This document shows, piece after piece, positions 26,611-35,386 of a stretch of DNA of 64,000 nt (its first letter is position 1; every line of letters begins with the position of its first letter). Made by a program: the position numbers and the translations under genes. Where the stretch lies: the NCBI RefSeq assembly GCF_900109265.1, contig NZ_FNZM01000004.1:248001-312000 (forward strand), written 5' to 3'. This DNA is from Paraburkholderia tropica. GTDB lineage: Bacteria; Pseudomonadota; Gammaproteobacteria; Burkholderiales; Burkholderiaceae. The notes beneath the pieces are model-generated. The model was given only the letters and a program-made list of their open reading frames with translations, had not been told where the DNA came from and did not search any database.

Positions 26611-26637
26611 GTGGCACGCTCGCTTCGGTCGTGCCAC
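26611..26637. terminator. Hairpin between the convergent SDR and porin genes
   Basis: GTGGCACG and CGTGCCAC form an 8-bp stem with an 11-base loop. There is no clean T-run on either side, so termination is uncertain. Confidence 0.4.
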
Positions 26638-26649
26638 GCGCGGTTTCAT

Positions 26650-27786
26650 TTAAAACCGCTTGCGAATCCCCAGCCGCAACGCCACCTGATTAATCGAACT
26701 CGACGCGGACAGAACCGGCGCGAGATCCGCCACCGCGCCACCGCCCGCGCGCATATAGGTTGCGCTCGCGTAGACATCGGTACTCTTCGAAAGGTAATAA
26801 TCCACGCTGGCATCGGCTTCGTGATAATGCGGCGCCTGCCCCGTGGCGGACACATTGCCTTCCGTGAAGCTATAAGCCGCGCCCAACTGCAAAGTCGGCG
26901 TGAGCATATAGCTCACGACGATTTCGCCGATATTGAAAGTCACGTGGCCGCCGATCTTCGCACCGAGCGTGGGATCGAGATCGGCGAACTGTGTATGCGT
27001 CCAGTCCGCGCTGAGTTTGAACGAGCCGATCGTATATGCCGCGCCAAGTCCAAACACCTTGTAGCTGCCCGCCGCGAGCCCGTAATTGCCGCTCACGGTA
27101 TTCGATGCGGTCCACACGCCTTCCGGCACGGCTTGCGCGGGATGATCGATCGACGTGAACGCGCCCACCAGTTGCAGACTGCCGTTGATGTATTGCAGCG
27201 CGAACGACTTCGCACTGTTCTGCGCCATATTGCCCGCCACGCCGCCGAAGCTGTACGTGGCCATGCCGCTGAAACCGGCCACCGTCGGCGTGACGTAGCG
27301 CACCGCGTTGTTCAGGTGAAAATCGATGCCGTTGTTGTCGAGATCGCCCGGATGCGGAAACAGAATGCCGCCCGGCAAACTGCCGTTGGCCGACAGCGTG
27401 CCGATATAGTCGCCGATCGCCTCGCCCTGGCGGCCCAGCGTGAGCGTGCCGTAGTGCTCGTTCGCGAGGCCCACGTAGGCGAGTCGACCGAACAGGCGGC
27501 CGCCTTGGCTCATCGCACCGGTATTGACGTTGAAGCCGTTTTCCAGCCGAAATATCGCGCTCGTGCCGCCGCCCAGATCCTCGTTGCCACGCAGACCCCA
27601 GCGATTGCCCTGCGAGATGCTGCTGTGCAGTTGAACCGCACTGTGACCACCTTGATTGCTGCTCCAGGTCAGACCGTCGTCGATGATGCCGTAGATCGTC
27701 ACGCTGCTCTGCGCGTGCGCGATTCCGGAGATTCCCGATAACGTAAGCATTCCGAAATACATGGTATAAGCGAACGGCTTCCTCAC
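26650..27786 (-). CDS. Outer-membrane porin (Gram-negative general porin, Burkholderia type)
   Basis: 378 residues from a GTG behind AAAGGGGAAGTC, giving signal peptide VRKPFAYTMYFGML...GIAHA then QSSVTIYGIIDDGL, the mature start of betaproteobacterial trimeric porins. The LGGGTSAIFRLENGFN, RLAYVGLANEHYGTLTLGRQ and C-terminal NQVALRLGIRKRF (terminal phenylalanine) motifs are diagnostic. The long upstream frame is not coding. It ends next to the SDR gene and lies 19 bp after the DUF35 gene on the same strand, so it may be the outer-membrane route for that cluster's substrate. Confidence 0.9.
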   Translation of the reverse strand: MRKPFAYTMYFGMLTLSGISGIAHAQSSVTIYGIIDDGLTWSSNQGGHSAVQLHSSISQGNRWGLRGNEDLGGGTSAIFRLENGFNVNTGAMSQGGRLFGRLAYVGLANEHYGTLTLGRQGEAIGDYIGTLSANGSLPGGILFPHPGDLDNNGIDFHLNNAVRYVTPTVAGFSGMATYSFGGVAGNMAQNSAKSFALQYINGSLQLVGAFTSIDHPAQAVPEGVWTASNTVSGNYGLAAGSYKVFGLGAAYTIGSFKLSADWTHTQFADLDPTLGAKIGGHVTFNIGEIVVSYMLTPTLQLGAAYSFTEGNVSATGQAPHYHEADASVDYYLSKSTDVYASATYMRAGGGAVADLAPVLSASSSINQVALRLGIRKRF

Positions 27787-27805
27787 GACTTCCCCTTTGA
27801 ACTGG

Positions 27806-28132
27806 TTAGCGGACTTGCGGGTTCGATGCAGAGCGCGTACGCGCCACGATACGGTGTTCGTCGTCGATGTCGAGCAAAACGGTGTCGCCCTCGCGCGCGG
27901 CCGAGTCGAGGCGGGCGATGACCATCGGGCCGGCGTCGGTCTCGACGCTCGCGAGATGAACCTCACCCGCTCCGGCGACGCCGACACGATGCGTCACCGT
28001 CGTGGCCGCGACGACCTTGCCGCGCGTCGCTGCCAGCGTCGCCCACTGCGCGCCGCCGCATGCGGGGCACCGATAGCGCGCGGGAAAGAGTGTCGTGCCG
28101 CACGCCGTGCAGCGAAATACGTCGAGTGTCAT
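27806..28132 (-). CDS. DUF35 OB-fold/zinc-ribbon partner of the thiolase
   Basis: 108 residues from MTLDVFRC. The N-terminal zinc ribbon CTACGTTLFPARYRCPACG is followed by an OB-fold (DSAAREGDTVLLDID). DUF35 proteins form complexes with thiolase-like proteins; in steroid side-chain degradation such pairs act as retro-aldolases or thiolases. The start overlaps the thiolase stop by four bases (ATGA), so the proteins are probably made together as a complex. Confidence 0.85.
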   Translation of the reverse strand: MTLDVFRCTACGTTLFPARYRCPACGGAQWATLAATRGKVVAATTVTHRVGVAGAGEVHLASVETDAGPMVIARLDSAAREGDTVLLDIDDEHRIVARTRSASNPQVR

Positions 28133-29331
28133 GGCGCTTCTCCTTGTGCTTCTCCTTGTGCTTCTCCGTGCACTTCGCCTTGCACGGCTTCGAGCACGAC
28201 CGCGTTCGCGCACATGCCGTAGCGGTATTCGACCATGCCATAGCCGCTCACCAGCGCCAGCCGCGCACGCGCGACCTGGCGTTCGCCCGCCGCGCCCCGC
28301 AATTGCGTGATGGCTTCCACGAGTCCGTGCATGCCGCCCGCCGCACCCGCTTGCCCCGCCGACAACTGGCCGCCCGAGGTGTTGACGGGGAACGCATGCG
28401 TGGCAATGCGTGCGATCAGCGCGCGCAGATCGCCATCGGGCGCGAAGCCGAGATCGGCGAGTTGCACCAGCGTCATCACGGGATAATCGTCGTAGACACA
28501 GGCGAGATCCATATCATTCGGCGTGGCATTCGCCGCGCGCCAAAGCTCCGGCGCGAGCGTCGCGAGCGAAGTCTGCAAACCGTCTCCGGCCTGATGATCC
28601 GTGTTATAGCGGCACTGCAACGCGCGCACGGCCACATGATGACCCGGCTTCGCGAGATCAGCGCGCGCGACCACGACCGCATTCGCGCCGCACACGACCG
28701 GGACACAGTCGTAGCGGCCCAACGGTTCGGCCACGACAGGCGCGTGCAGATAGTCGTCCAGTGAAAGCGGCGTGCGATACACAGCCTGTGGATTGCGCGC
28801 GGCCCATTCACGCTGCGCCACGCAAAGTGCACCGTAATCGGCGCGCGACAAGCCGTGTCGTTGCGCGTGGCGCTGCGTGAGCATCGCGAACAGCGCATTC
28901 GGGCCGCCGCTTTCGAGCGGACGCAGCCATGTGCGCGTGGTCAGGTTGTAGTGTTCGACGAGGCGCTTGAAATCGGCAGGCTCGAAACGATCGCCCGACA
29001 ACAGCACGATGACATTCGCATCGCCGCTCTGGATCGCGCGTATTGCATGCTGAAGCAGATTGATCGCGCTCGCCCCGCCATGACAGTCGTCCATGCACCA
29101 GCGCGGACTCAGGCCGAGACGCCACGCCATGTCGATCGCGTGATCGGGCGCGAGCGTGAACGACGCCACGCCGAGGCCGTCCACCTCGCGCGCCGTGAAT
29201 CCCGATTGCGCGAGCGCGGCGTCGAACGCTCGCGCCAGCAGATCGCCGGTCGTGCCTTCCGGCGCCTGACGGCAATAAGGCACTTCCACGCCCGCACACA
29301 ACAGCGCGCCATCATAAGCACTCGATCGCAT
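28129..29331 (-). CDS. Thiolase-like protein (SCP2/Ltp type) with altered active site
   Basis: 400 residues from MRSSAYDGALLCAGV. It has the non-decarboxylating thiolase fold of the SCP2/lipid-transfer type. A cysteine occurs in CMDDCHGGASAINLL where the nucleophile is expected. The C-terminal motif is NTSGGQLSAGQAGAAGG, where classical thiolases have GHP; the catalytic histidine is replaced by Gln. This suggests aldolase or non-classical thiolase chemistry with its DUF35 partner. The C-terminus carries tandem GEAQ-type repeats encoded by 12-bp units. Confidence 0.82.
   Translation of the reverse strand: MRSSAYDGALLCAGVEVPYCRQAPEGTTGDLLARAFDAALAQSGFTAREVDGLGVASFTLAPDHAIDMAWRLGLSPRWCMDDCHGGASAINLLQHAIRAIQSGDANVIVLLSGDRFEPADFKRLVEHYNLTTRTWLRPLESGGPNALFAMLTQRHAQRHGLSRADYGALCVAQREWAARNPQAVYRTPLSLDDYLHAPVVAEPLGRYDCVPVVCGANAVVVARADLAKPGHHVAVRALQCRYNTDHQAGDGLQTSLATLAPELWRAANATPNDMDLACVYDDYPVMTLVQLADLGFAPDGDLRALIARIATHAFPVNTSGGQLSAGQAGAAGGMHGLVEAITQLRGAAGERQVARARLALVSGYGMVEYRYGMCANAVVLEAVQGEVHGEAQGEAQGEAP
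28132..28182 (-). repeat. 12-bp tandem repeat at the thiolase C-terminus
   Basis: On the minus strand the unit GCACAAGGAGAA occurs twice in tandem, flanked by diverged copies, encoding QGEVHGEAQGEAQGEAP. It sits exactly at the thiolase/DUF35 junction and contains repeated AAGGAGAA, which doubles as the ribosome site of the DUF35 gene. Confidence 0.75.
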
Positions 29332-29357
29332 TGATTCGATATCCTTATCGACTAGTA

Positions 29358-30722
29358 TCATCGCGCGTCACGGCGCACGGTTTCGCGCGTGCAGATCAGT
29401 GCGATGACGGTAATCGCGCCCATCGCCATCAACATCAGCGCAACGGGCCAGGCGGCGTGATACTTCGCGAGCAGCGCAGTCGCGACGAGCGGCGAAAGAC
29501 CGCCCGCGAACACCGAGGCAATTTCATGCCCGAGCGCCATACCGGAGTAACGCACCTCCGTGCTGAAGAGTTCGCCCATCAGGCTCGGTTGCGTGCCGAT
29601 CATCGCGCCATGACAAACCGCATTGCCGAGCAGCAACGCGAGCCAGACGAGCGCGGGCACCTGGGTGTCGAGCAGCCAGAAGAACGGGAACGCGACCACC
29701 ATAAGTCCCACCGCGCCGATCAGATAAACCGGCTTGCGGCCGATGCGATCCGAAAGCCGTCCCCAGAGCAGCATCGTGACGAGTTCGACCGTCATCGAGA
29801 CCATCACGCCCGCCAGCATCACCGGGCCCGGAATGCCGATGAATTTTCCATAGACGAGCGAGAACGCGAGAAAGATATACGAGCCGCCGTTTTCCGCAAC
29901 GCGCAGGCCCATCGCCACCAGAATCGCGCGCGGATGCTTGCGGATCGCATCGAGCACGGGCATATGCGAGGTCTTGCCAGCGGCTTCGGACTTCGCGAAC
30001 TCCGCGCTTTCCGGCAGCGTCGAGCGAATATAGACGCCCACGCCGAAGATCACGATGGACAGCAGAAACGGCACGCGCCAGCCCCAGCTCATGAAGCTGT
30101 CGTGCGGCAACATCTGCACGGCGAAGAACACGGCCGCCGACAACACGAAGCCACCACCCACGCCAATCTGGCTCCACGACGCGTAAAAGCCGCGCTTTTC
30201 CGGCGGCGCCGATTCGCTGATCATGAGCACGCCGCCGCCCCACTCGCCGCCCGACGCCACGCCCTGCACCACGCGCAGCACCACGAGCAGCGCGGGCGCC
30301 CACATGCCGACCTGGCCGTAAGTGGGCAGCAGGCCGATCAGGAACGTCGCGCCGCCCATTAGCGAAAGCGTCCAGACGAGCGCGCCCTTGCGTCCATAGC
30401 GGTCGCCGATATGGCCGAACAACACGCCGCCGAATGGGCGCGCCGCGAAACCCACGGCAAAGCCCGCGAAAGCCGCGAGCGTGCCGATCAGCGGATCGGT
30501 GCCCTTGGGAAAGAACAATTCGCCGAATACCAGCGCGGCCGCCGTGCTGTAAAGAAAAAAGTCGTACCATTCAAGCGCGTTGCCCGCGACAGAAGCCATG
30601 ACGATGCGACGCAGCGCGCGTGGATCGCGCGCGACGGCGTCGGCGTGAATGACGCCGTGTTCGTGTGCGTTTGTCTGTGAAGCGCCGGGCGCGTCCGCGC
30701 GGCAGGTCGAGGTGCTTGCCAT
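29358..30722 (-). CDS. MHS-family MFS transporter (organic acid:proton symporter)
   Basis: 454 residues from the ATG behind CACTGGAGGCAGC. It belongs to the metabolite:H+ symporter family (ShiA, KgtP, ProP type): SVAGNALEWYDFFLYSTAAALVFGELFFP at the first helix, GHIGDRYGRKGALVWTLSLMG in loop 2-3 and RVVQGVASGGEWGGGVLMISE are typical. It probably imports the carboxylic acid activated by the neighbouring acyl-CoA ligase. It is 26 bp upstream of the thiolase gene. Confidence 0.9.
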   Translation of the reverse strand: MASTSTCRADAPGASQTNAHEHGVIHADAVARDPRALRRIVMASVAGNALEWYDFFLYSTAAALVFGELFFPKGTDPLIGTLAAFAGFAVGFAARPFGGVLFGHIGDRYGRKGALVWTLSLMGGATFLIGLLPTYGQVGMWAPALLVVLRVVQGVASGGEWGGGVLMISESAPPEKRGFYASWSQIGVGGGFVLSAAVFFAVQMLPHDSFMSWGWRVPFLLSIVIFGVGVYIRSTLPESAEFAKSEAAGKTSHMPVLDAIRKHPRAILVAMGLRVAENGGSYIFLAFSLVYGKFIGIPGPVMLAGVMVSMTVELVTMLLWGRLSDRIGRKPVYLIGAVGLMVVAFPFFWLLDTQVPALVWLALLLGNAVCHGAMIGTQPSLMGELFSTEVRYSGMALGHEIASVFAGGLSPLVATALLAKYHAAWPVALMLMAMGAITVIALICTRETVRRDAR

Positions 30723-30869
30723 GCTGCCTCCAGTGCCGAGTGACGGCACATCCGATGGGGTGCTGCATTTATGGGGCGCACATGTCCCGCGCGCCGGGAT
30801 GATTCCGTTCTCGTTCGATGCGAGACGGGCGAACGTTCGCCGCTTGTTTAATGCGCTGTTTAGCGCCCG

Positions 30870-32513
30870 TTATGTGCGCTTCAATTTATAGCCCGACTTT
30901 TCCAGATCCCATGCGGTCGCGGTGATACCGCGTTCGCGCAGTTTGTATTTCTGGATCTTGCCGTTCTCCGTGCGCGGCAGGTCGCCGACGAAATCGAGAA
31001 AACGCGGCACGGCGAAATACGGCAGACGTGGCTCGCAAAAGCGAATCAGTTCGAGCGCTTCGAGCAGCGCGCCTTCGCGCAGCACGAGCGACGCCATGAC
31101 CTCGTCTTCGGCGAATTCGGATTGCACCGCGAACACCGCCGCTGTTTCCACTGCGGGATGGCTCAGCAATACCTGCTCCACTTCATATGAAGAAATATTT
31201 TCACCGCGTCTGCGAATGGCATCCTTGAGGCGATCGACGAAACGATAGTAGCCGTCGGCTTCGCGCACCACGCGGTCGCCAGTATGAAACCAGAGATTGC
31301 GCCACGCTTCCACGGTCTTGTCGGGCATGCCGAAATACCCGCTCGCGAAAGCGAAAGGCGTATCGGCGCGAACGGTTAATTCGCCCGCGACGCCGTCGGG
31401 CAGCGGATGGTCGTTTTCATCCACCACGCGAGCGTCGAAACCCGCCGCGAGTTTGCCCATCAAACCGGGGCGCTGCTCGTCGATGCCGCCACCCAGAACA
31501 AAATTGGTTTCCGTCGATCCATAGCCGTCGAGCAAAGCAATGCCGCAACGGTCGGTGAATGCCTGCTGAAAATGCCCGGGTACGCCGGGCGCGAGCGCGA
31601 TCCGCACACGATGCGCGCGTTCCTGCGCCGTCGCCGCGCGACCCAGCAATATCGGCACCATTGCGCCGAGCACATAGGTCACGGTCGCGTTCGTTTCAAT
31701 GAGCGCGTTGAAGAACCCACTCGCTGAAAAACGACGATCGGCAACCAGTTCGGCGTCGTAAGTCAACGCCTGAAAAAAAGCGTTGAGCGCATTTGTATGA
31801 AATAGCGGCAGGCAGGTGTAAAGCACGTCGCCACGTACGACGCCGAGATTGGCCGCCGTGTAACGCGCCCACCAGAAGAACTGCGCGTGCGGGCAAATTA
31901 CGCCCTTGGAGAGCCCCGAAGTGCCCGAGGTGTAGAGAATCGCCAGCGGATCGCCGTCCCCGAGATCGGCCGCGGCAATCGGCTTCGCGAGCGGCGGCAG
32001 CGTTTGTCGTTGAACCGGCGATGCGGTGCGTCGCGCTATTTCGTCTGCTTCGCCGTCTTCGTGACTGTCGATCAGCCAGATCGATTCAAGCGCGATGCGC
32101 GCGGCGTCGAGCGCGTACACGGCGCTCACTAACTGCGTTTCGGCGACCAGCAAGCGCGCGCCCGAATTGGCGAGAATGTGCTCCAACTGTATGCCGCGCG
32201 AAGCTGTGTTGATCGGCACCACCACCGCGCCGAGCCAGCCGCATCCCAGCACGATCTCCATGAATTCGCTGCGATTGCTGCACAGCAGGGCGACACGGTC
32301 GCCGCGTCGAATCCCTTGCGCCGCCAGCGATCCCGCGCGCCTGGCCGCAATCTCGAGCGCCTGCGCGGCGCTCCAGCGCGTGCGTCGATCCGAGAACAGC
32401 GGCGCGTCGCCATCGCGTGCGGCGCGTGCTTGCAGCAAGGCCGGCAACGCGAGACGCTGTGCCGACTGCCGGGCCTCGCTCGACAGCGCGGCACCCTGGT
32501 CCATGCAACCCAT
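30870..32513 (-). CDS. AMP-forming acyl-CoA ligase
   Basis: 547 residues from the ATG behind CAAGGGGACGGTCTT; the frame continues upstream without a ribosome site. ANL-superfamily motifs: LYTSGTSGLSKGVICPHAQF (A3), LLDGYGSTETN (A5), WFHTGDRVVREADGYYRFVDRLKDAIRRRGENIS (A7-A8), and the catalytic lysine in ENGKIQKYKLRERG. The A8 and C-terminal regions resemble CaiC-type crotonobetaine/carnitine or dicarboxylate ligases. It should feed an unidentified acid into the thiolase/DUF35 route. It is divergent from a LysR gene. Confidence 0.85.
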   Translation of the reverse strand: MGCMDQGAALSSEARQSAQRLALPALLQARAARDGDAPLFSDRRTRWSAAQALEIAARRAGSLAAQGIRRGDRVALLCSNRSEFMEIVLGCGWLGAVVVPINTASRGIQLEHILANSGARLLVAETQLVSAVYALDAARIALESIWLIDSHEDGEADEIARRTASPVQRQTLPPLAKPIAAADLGDGDPLAILYTSGTSGLSKGVICPHAQFFWWARYTAANLGVVRGDVLYTCLPLFHTNALNAFFQALTYDAELVADRRFSASGFFNALIETNATVTYVLGAMVPILLGRAATAQERAHRVRIALAPGVPGHFQQAFTDRCGIALLDGYGSTETNFVLGGGIDEQRPGLMGKLAAGFDARVVDENDHPLPDGVAGELTVRADTPFAFASGYFGMPDKTVEAWRNLWFHTGDRVVREADGYYRFVDRLKDAIRRRGENISSYEVEQVLLSHPAVETAAVFAVQSEFAEDEVMASLVLREGALLEALELIRFCEPRLPYFAVPRFLDFVGDLPRTENGKIQKYKLRERGITATAWDLEKSGYKLKRT

Positions 32514-32600
32514 AAGACCGTCCCCTTGAAATGGATGAGACGAGTCTAGGTTTGGGCTAAGATATCTGTCAAATTCATCAATATTATCAAGTGCATAAAT

Positions 32601-33509
32601 ATGGCGGATTTCAACGATGCCGATCTGAACCTCGTGCGCGTGTTTCAGGCGATCCTCGAGGAACGCAGTCTCACGCGCGCGGGCGAACGTCTCGGTCTTT
32701 CGCAACCCGCCATCAGTTATGCGCTGGGCCGCCTGCGTGCGCTATTCGACGATCCGTTATTCGTTCGCTCTCCTGATGGCATGTTGCCCACGCCCACGGC
32801 GCAGCAACTCGCGCTGCCGCTCGGGCGCGCGATTGCCTCGATACGCGAAGCGTTGCGGCATGCCGAACCGTTCGATCCGGGCACCAGTTCGCGCGAATTC
32901 CATTTGTCGATGACCGATGCGGGCGAGCAATTTTTTCTGCCGCCGTTGTGCGAAATGCTCCAGCGAGTCGCGCCGAACGTGACGCTCGAAGCGCGCCAGT
33001 CGCCGGTCGCCGACGTCACCGAGCAACTGCGCCTCGGCCAGCTCGATCTCGCCATCGGCAATCTCCCGGCGCTCAAGCCGCATACGCGTCACGCGCTACT
33101 CTTCGACGAGCCCTATGTCTGCATGACGCGCCGCCGCGCCGGCCTGCCCGCGCGGCGTATGTCGCGCGAGCGCTTTCTCGACATGCAGCACATCATGGTC
33201 GTATCGAGCGAAAGCAGCCACCGCACGATCAACGATTCGATGCGTACGGCAGGCCTCAATCGCAAGATTGCGCTGCGCGTACCGCATTTTTCCGTCGTAC
33301 CGCAGATTCTTCTGCGCACGAACTGGATGGTGACGCTGCCGCAACGCGTCGCGCGTTTTTTCAACGAACTCGATCAGTTCGCGATTTTTCCGCTGCCGCT
33401 GGAAATGCCTCAGGTCGAAGTCACCGTGCACTGGCACGAAACCTTCGACAACGACGACGGCAATCGCTGGTTTCGCGAACTCGCGATCGCCACGCTACGC
33501 AAGGTGTGA
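32601..33509 (+). CDS. LysR-family regulator of the acyl-CoA ligase cluster
   Basis: 302 residues. The N-terminal winged helix (VFQAILEERSLTRAGERLGLSQPAISYALGRLRALFDDPLFVRS) and following effector domain are typical of LysR proteins of the NodD/LinR-like subgroup. It is divergent from the acyl-CoA ligase gene across an 87-bp AT-rich region, the standard arrangement for a LysR activator and its target. The co-inducer would be the acid or its CoA ester. Confidence 0.88.
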   Translation: MADFNDADLNLVRVFQAILEERSLTRAGERLGLSQPAISYALGRLRALFDDPLFVRSPDGMLPTPTAQQLALPLGRAIASIREALRHAEPFDPGTSSREFHLSMTDAGEQFFLPPLCEMLQRVAPNVTLEARQSPVADVTEQLRLGQLDLAIGNLPALKPHTRHALLFDEPYVCMTRRRAGLPARRMSRERFLDMQHIMVVSSESSHRTINDSMRTAGLNRKIALRVPHFSVVPQILLRTNWMVTLPQRVARFFNELDQFAIFPLPLEMPQVEVTVHWHETFDNDDGNRWFRELAIATLRKV

Positions 33510-33516
33510 CGCGAAG

Positions 33517-33547
33517 AAAAAAGCCCGCAGATTCTGCGGGCTTTTTT
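33517..33547. terminator. Bidirectional terminator after the LysR gene
   Basis: AAAAAAGCCCGCAG-ATT-CTGCGGGCTTTTTT, a 14-bp stem including the A/T runs, serves the LysR gene and the convergent DUF1328 gene. Confidence 0.88.
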
Positions 33548-33571
33548 CTAGAACGAAGTGGCGAAAAAGCT

Positions 33572-33736
33572 TCACCCGCGCCGCACGACACCCAGCACCA
33601 GCGTAACGAGAAACACAACGATGAAGATGAAGAACAGAATCTTCGCAATGGATGCCGCGCCCGCTGCAATGCCGCCGAACCCGAACACGGCGGCAATGAT
33701 TGCGATGATGAAGAAAATGACTGCGTATTGAAGCAT
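33572..33736 (-). CDS. DUF1328 small membrane protein
   Basis: 54 residues with ACCGGAGGACGTC before the ATG. The sequence [20 protein letters not shown], then [34 protein letters not shown], has two hydrophobic helices and matches DUF1328 (YtjA type), small inner-membrane proteins of unknown role often induced by stress. It is the last of four closely spaced genes on this strand. Confidence 0.88.
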   Translation of the reverse strand: MLQYAVIFFIIAIIAAVFGFGGIAAGAASIAKILFFIFIVVFLVTLVLGVVRRG

Positions 33737-33786
33737 GACGTCCTCCGGTCTTCGATAAAGCGATTTAGAAAGTCACCGCCGCGCAA

Positions 33787-34374
33787 TCATCGCGGCGCAG
33801 AATGCATGGGCTCGACGGTTCGAGTCGGATCGAAGTCGGCCCATTTGCCTTGTTGCCAGCGGCCGTGCGCGCGCTCGACTTCCACGCCGCCCGCCGCGTC
33901 CAATACGTCGGCGGCTTCGCACTGCGTCTCCGCACTCACATGCACGGCCACGAGCACGCCCGATTCGCGTCCGCGTGGCGTGCCGTCCGGGTCATGACTG
34001 ATGTCGGGACGCTTACCGCGTCCGCCGCCTCGCGTTTCCAGCAGCGCGCCCGCGAGCGTGCCCACATAGGCCCCCACGCCGGCCGCGACGGCCAGCACGA
34101 GCAGCGAACGTAAAAAGAGGAGCGAAAGCACGATGGCGATGACCACGCCTGCAAGCGCGCCTACGCCTGCTCCCGCTCCTGCGCCAAGCGAGGCCCAGCG
34201 TGACTGGGGATCGGCAAAGCGGTCGCCGCCCACGGGAAAGCGAGCGTGTTGACCGCCTGGATTCACGTAGAACAGCGAGACGTCGTCGTCGACGAAACCG
34301 CTATTGTGCAACCGTCCGATAGCCGCTTCGGCGTCGTTGAACGTCGTAAAGCGGCTTGCAACGATCAGAGACAT
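33787..34374 (-). CDS. Glycine-rich membrane-associated stress-type protein
   Basis: 195 residues from MSLIVASRFTTFNDAEAAI, behind CAAGGAGAACGGCC. The N-terminal 50 residues resemble a general-stress domain that mixes regulator-like ferredoxin fold features. A hydrophobic Gly-rich segment (GAGAGAGVGALAGVVIAIVLSLLFLRSLLVLAVAAGVGAYVG, about residues 67-110) would span or pack into the membrane. The C-terminal part (VLVAVHVSAETQCEAADVLDAAGG) returns to a soluble fold. The function is unknown. It is 19 bp after the DUF1488 gene. Confidence 0.72.
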   Translation of the reverse strand: MSLIVASRFTTFNDAEAAIGRLHNSGFVDDDVSLFYVNPGGQHARFPVGGDRFADPQSRWASLGAGAGAGVGALAGVVIAIVLSLLFLRSLLVLAVAAGVGAYVGTLAGALLETRGGGRGKRPDISHDPDGTPRGRESGVLVAVHVSAETQCEAADVLDAAGGVEVERAHGRWQQGKWADFDPTRTVEPMHSAPR

Positions 34375-34393
34375 GGCCGTTCTCCTTGCTCGA

Positions 34394-34666
34394 TCAATCC
34401 GACATGCGGAAGCGTCCGCTATGCAGCACCACACTGCCGCCGGTCTGTTCGATCGCCTCGCTGCATACCGTGCGAATTCGCGCACGGCCGCGCGCGTAGG
34501 CGTCCTGCAGCGGCCCTTCGAGCGCCGACTCCGCGCCGAAGTGATCTTCGAGTGCTTCGGCGGTGATCGCGCAATCGAGCAGCTCGCCGTCCACTTCGGC
34601 GACGAAATGCATCAGCAGGTTCGCACCGTCGAATTGCGGCGCATCGTTGCGGTAGTGGATATTCAT
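34394..34666 (-). CDS. DUF1488-family protein
   Basis: 90 residues matching DUF1488: GANLLMHFVAEVDGELLDCAITAEALEDHFGA. Small soluble protein of unknown function. It lies between the DJ-1/PfpI gene and the Gly-rich gene with 20-bp gaps on each side, so it belongs to one short operon. Confidence 0.75.
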   Translation of the reverse strand: MNIHYRNDAPQFDGANLLMHFVAEVDGELLDCAITAEALEDHFGAESALEGPLQDAYARGRARIRTVCSEAIEQTGGSVVLHSGRFRMSD

Positions 34667-34686
34667 AACGGCATCCTTATCGATAA

Positions 34687-35286
34687 TCAGCGATGCGACT
34701 TGCCGGCTTCACGGCCCGCTTGCCCGCGCGCGCCCTCGCTCTTGAGCGACGCGGTGAGGCACGCGATCAATTCGGCATTGAAGGCCGGCAGATCGTCCGG
34801 CTTGCGGCTGGTGACGAGATTGCCATCGCGCACCACGCGCTGATCGACCCACGTGCCGCCCGCGTTGCGAATATCATCTTGCAGAGAAGGCCAGCTCGTC
34901 ATGGTGTGCCCCTTCACGATGCCCGCGGACACCGGTAGCCAGCCGCCATGGCAGATCGCCGCGATGGGCTTGTGCGCAGCATTGGCCGATTTCACGAACG
35001 CCTGAGCTTCGGGAATCAGACGAATCGCGTCGCCGTTGATAACGCCACCGGGCAGCACCACGGCGTCGTAGTCGTCGGGCTTCGCCTGGGCAAACGTGCG
35101 ATCGACTTTCACGCGCGTACCTTTATCGACGTGACGAAAGCCCTGAATTTCGCCAGGCTCGCTCGATATGACCTCGACCCGCGCGCCCGCTTCGGTCAGC
35201 GCCCTTTGCGGCTCGGTGAGTTCCACTTCCTCGAATCCATCCACGGCGAGTATCGCCACCTTGCAATGCTTCAATTCGCTCGTCAT
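34687..35286 (-). CDS. DJ-1/PfpI-family protein (YhbO/YraA type)
   Basis: 199 residues from the ATG behind GAAGGAGTGCGTG. It is a class I glutamine-amidotransferase-like fold: DGFEEVELTEPQRAL (glutamate of the triad region), AVVLPGGVING and the nucleophile AAICHGGWLPVSAG. PfpI/YhbO relatives are protective proteins acting on glycation or heat damage, or peptidases; the precise activity is unsettled. It is the first gene of a four-gene unit with DUF1488, Gly-rich and DUF1328 proteins. Confidence 0.87.
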   Translation of the reverse strand: MTSELKHCKVAILAVDGFEEVELTEPQRALTEAGARVEVISSEPGEIQGFRHVDKGTRVKVDRTFAQAKPDDYDAVVLPGGVINGDAIRLIPEAQAFVKSANAAHKPIAAICHGGWLPVSAGIVKGHTMTSWPSLQDDIRNAGGTWVDQRVVRDGNLVTSRKPDDLPAFNAELIACLTASLKSEGARGQAGREAGKSHR

Positions 35287-35386
35287 CACGCACTCCTTCG
35301 ACGGTGTCGCCGGGGCATCGGCTCACGCCATCATGGATGGACTAGCGCAAGCCGGATGCCTGAGGTTGAGTGAGGCATTACGCGGA

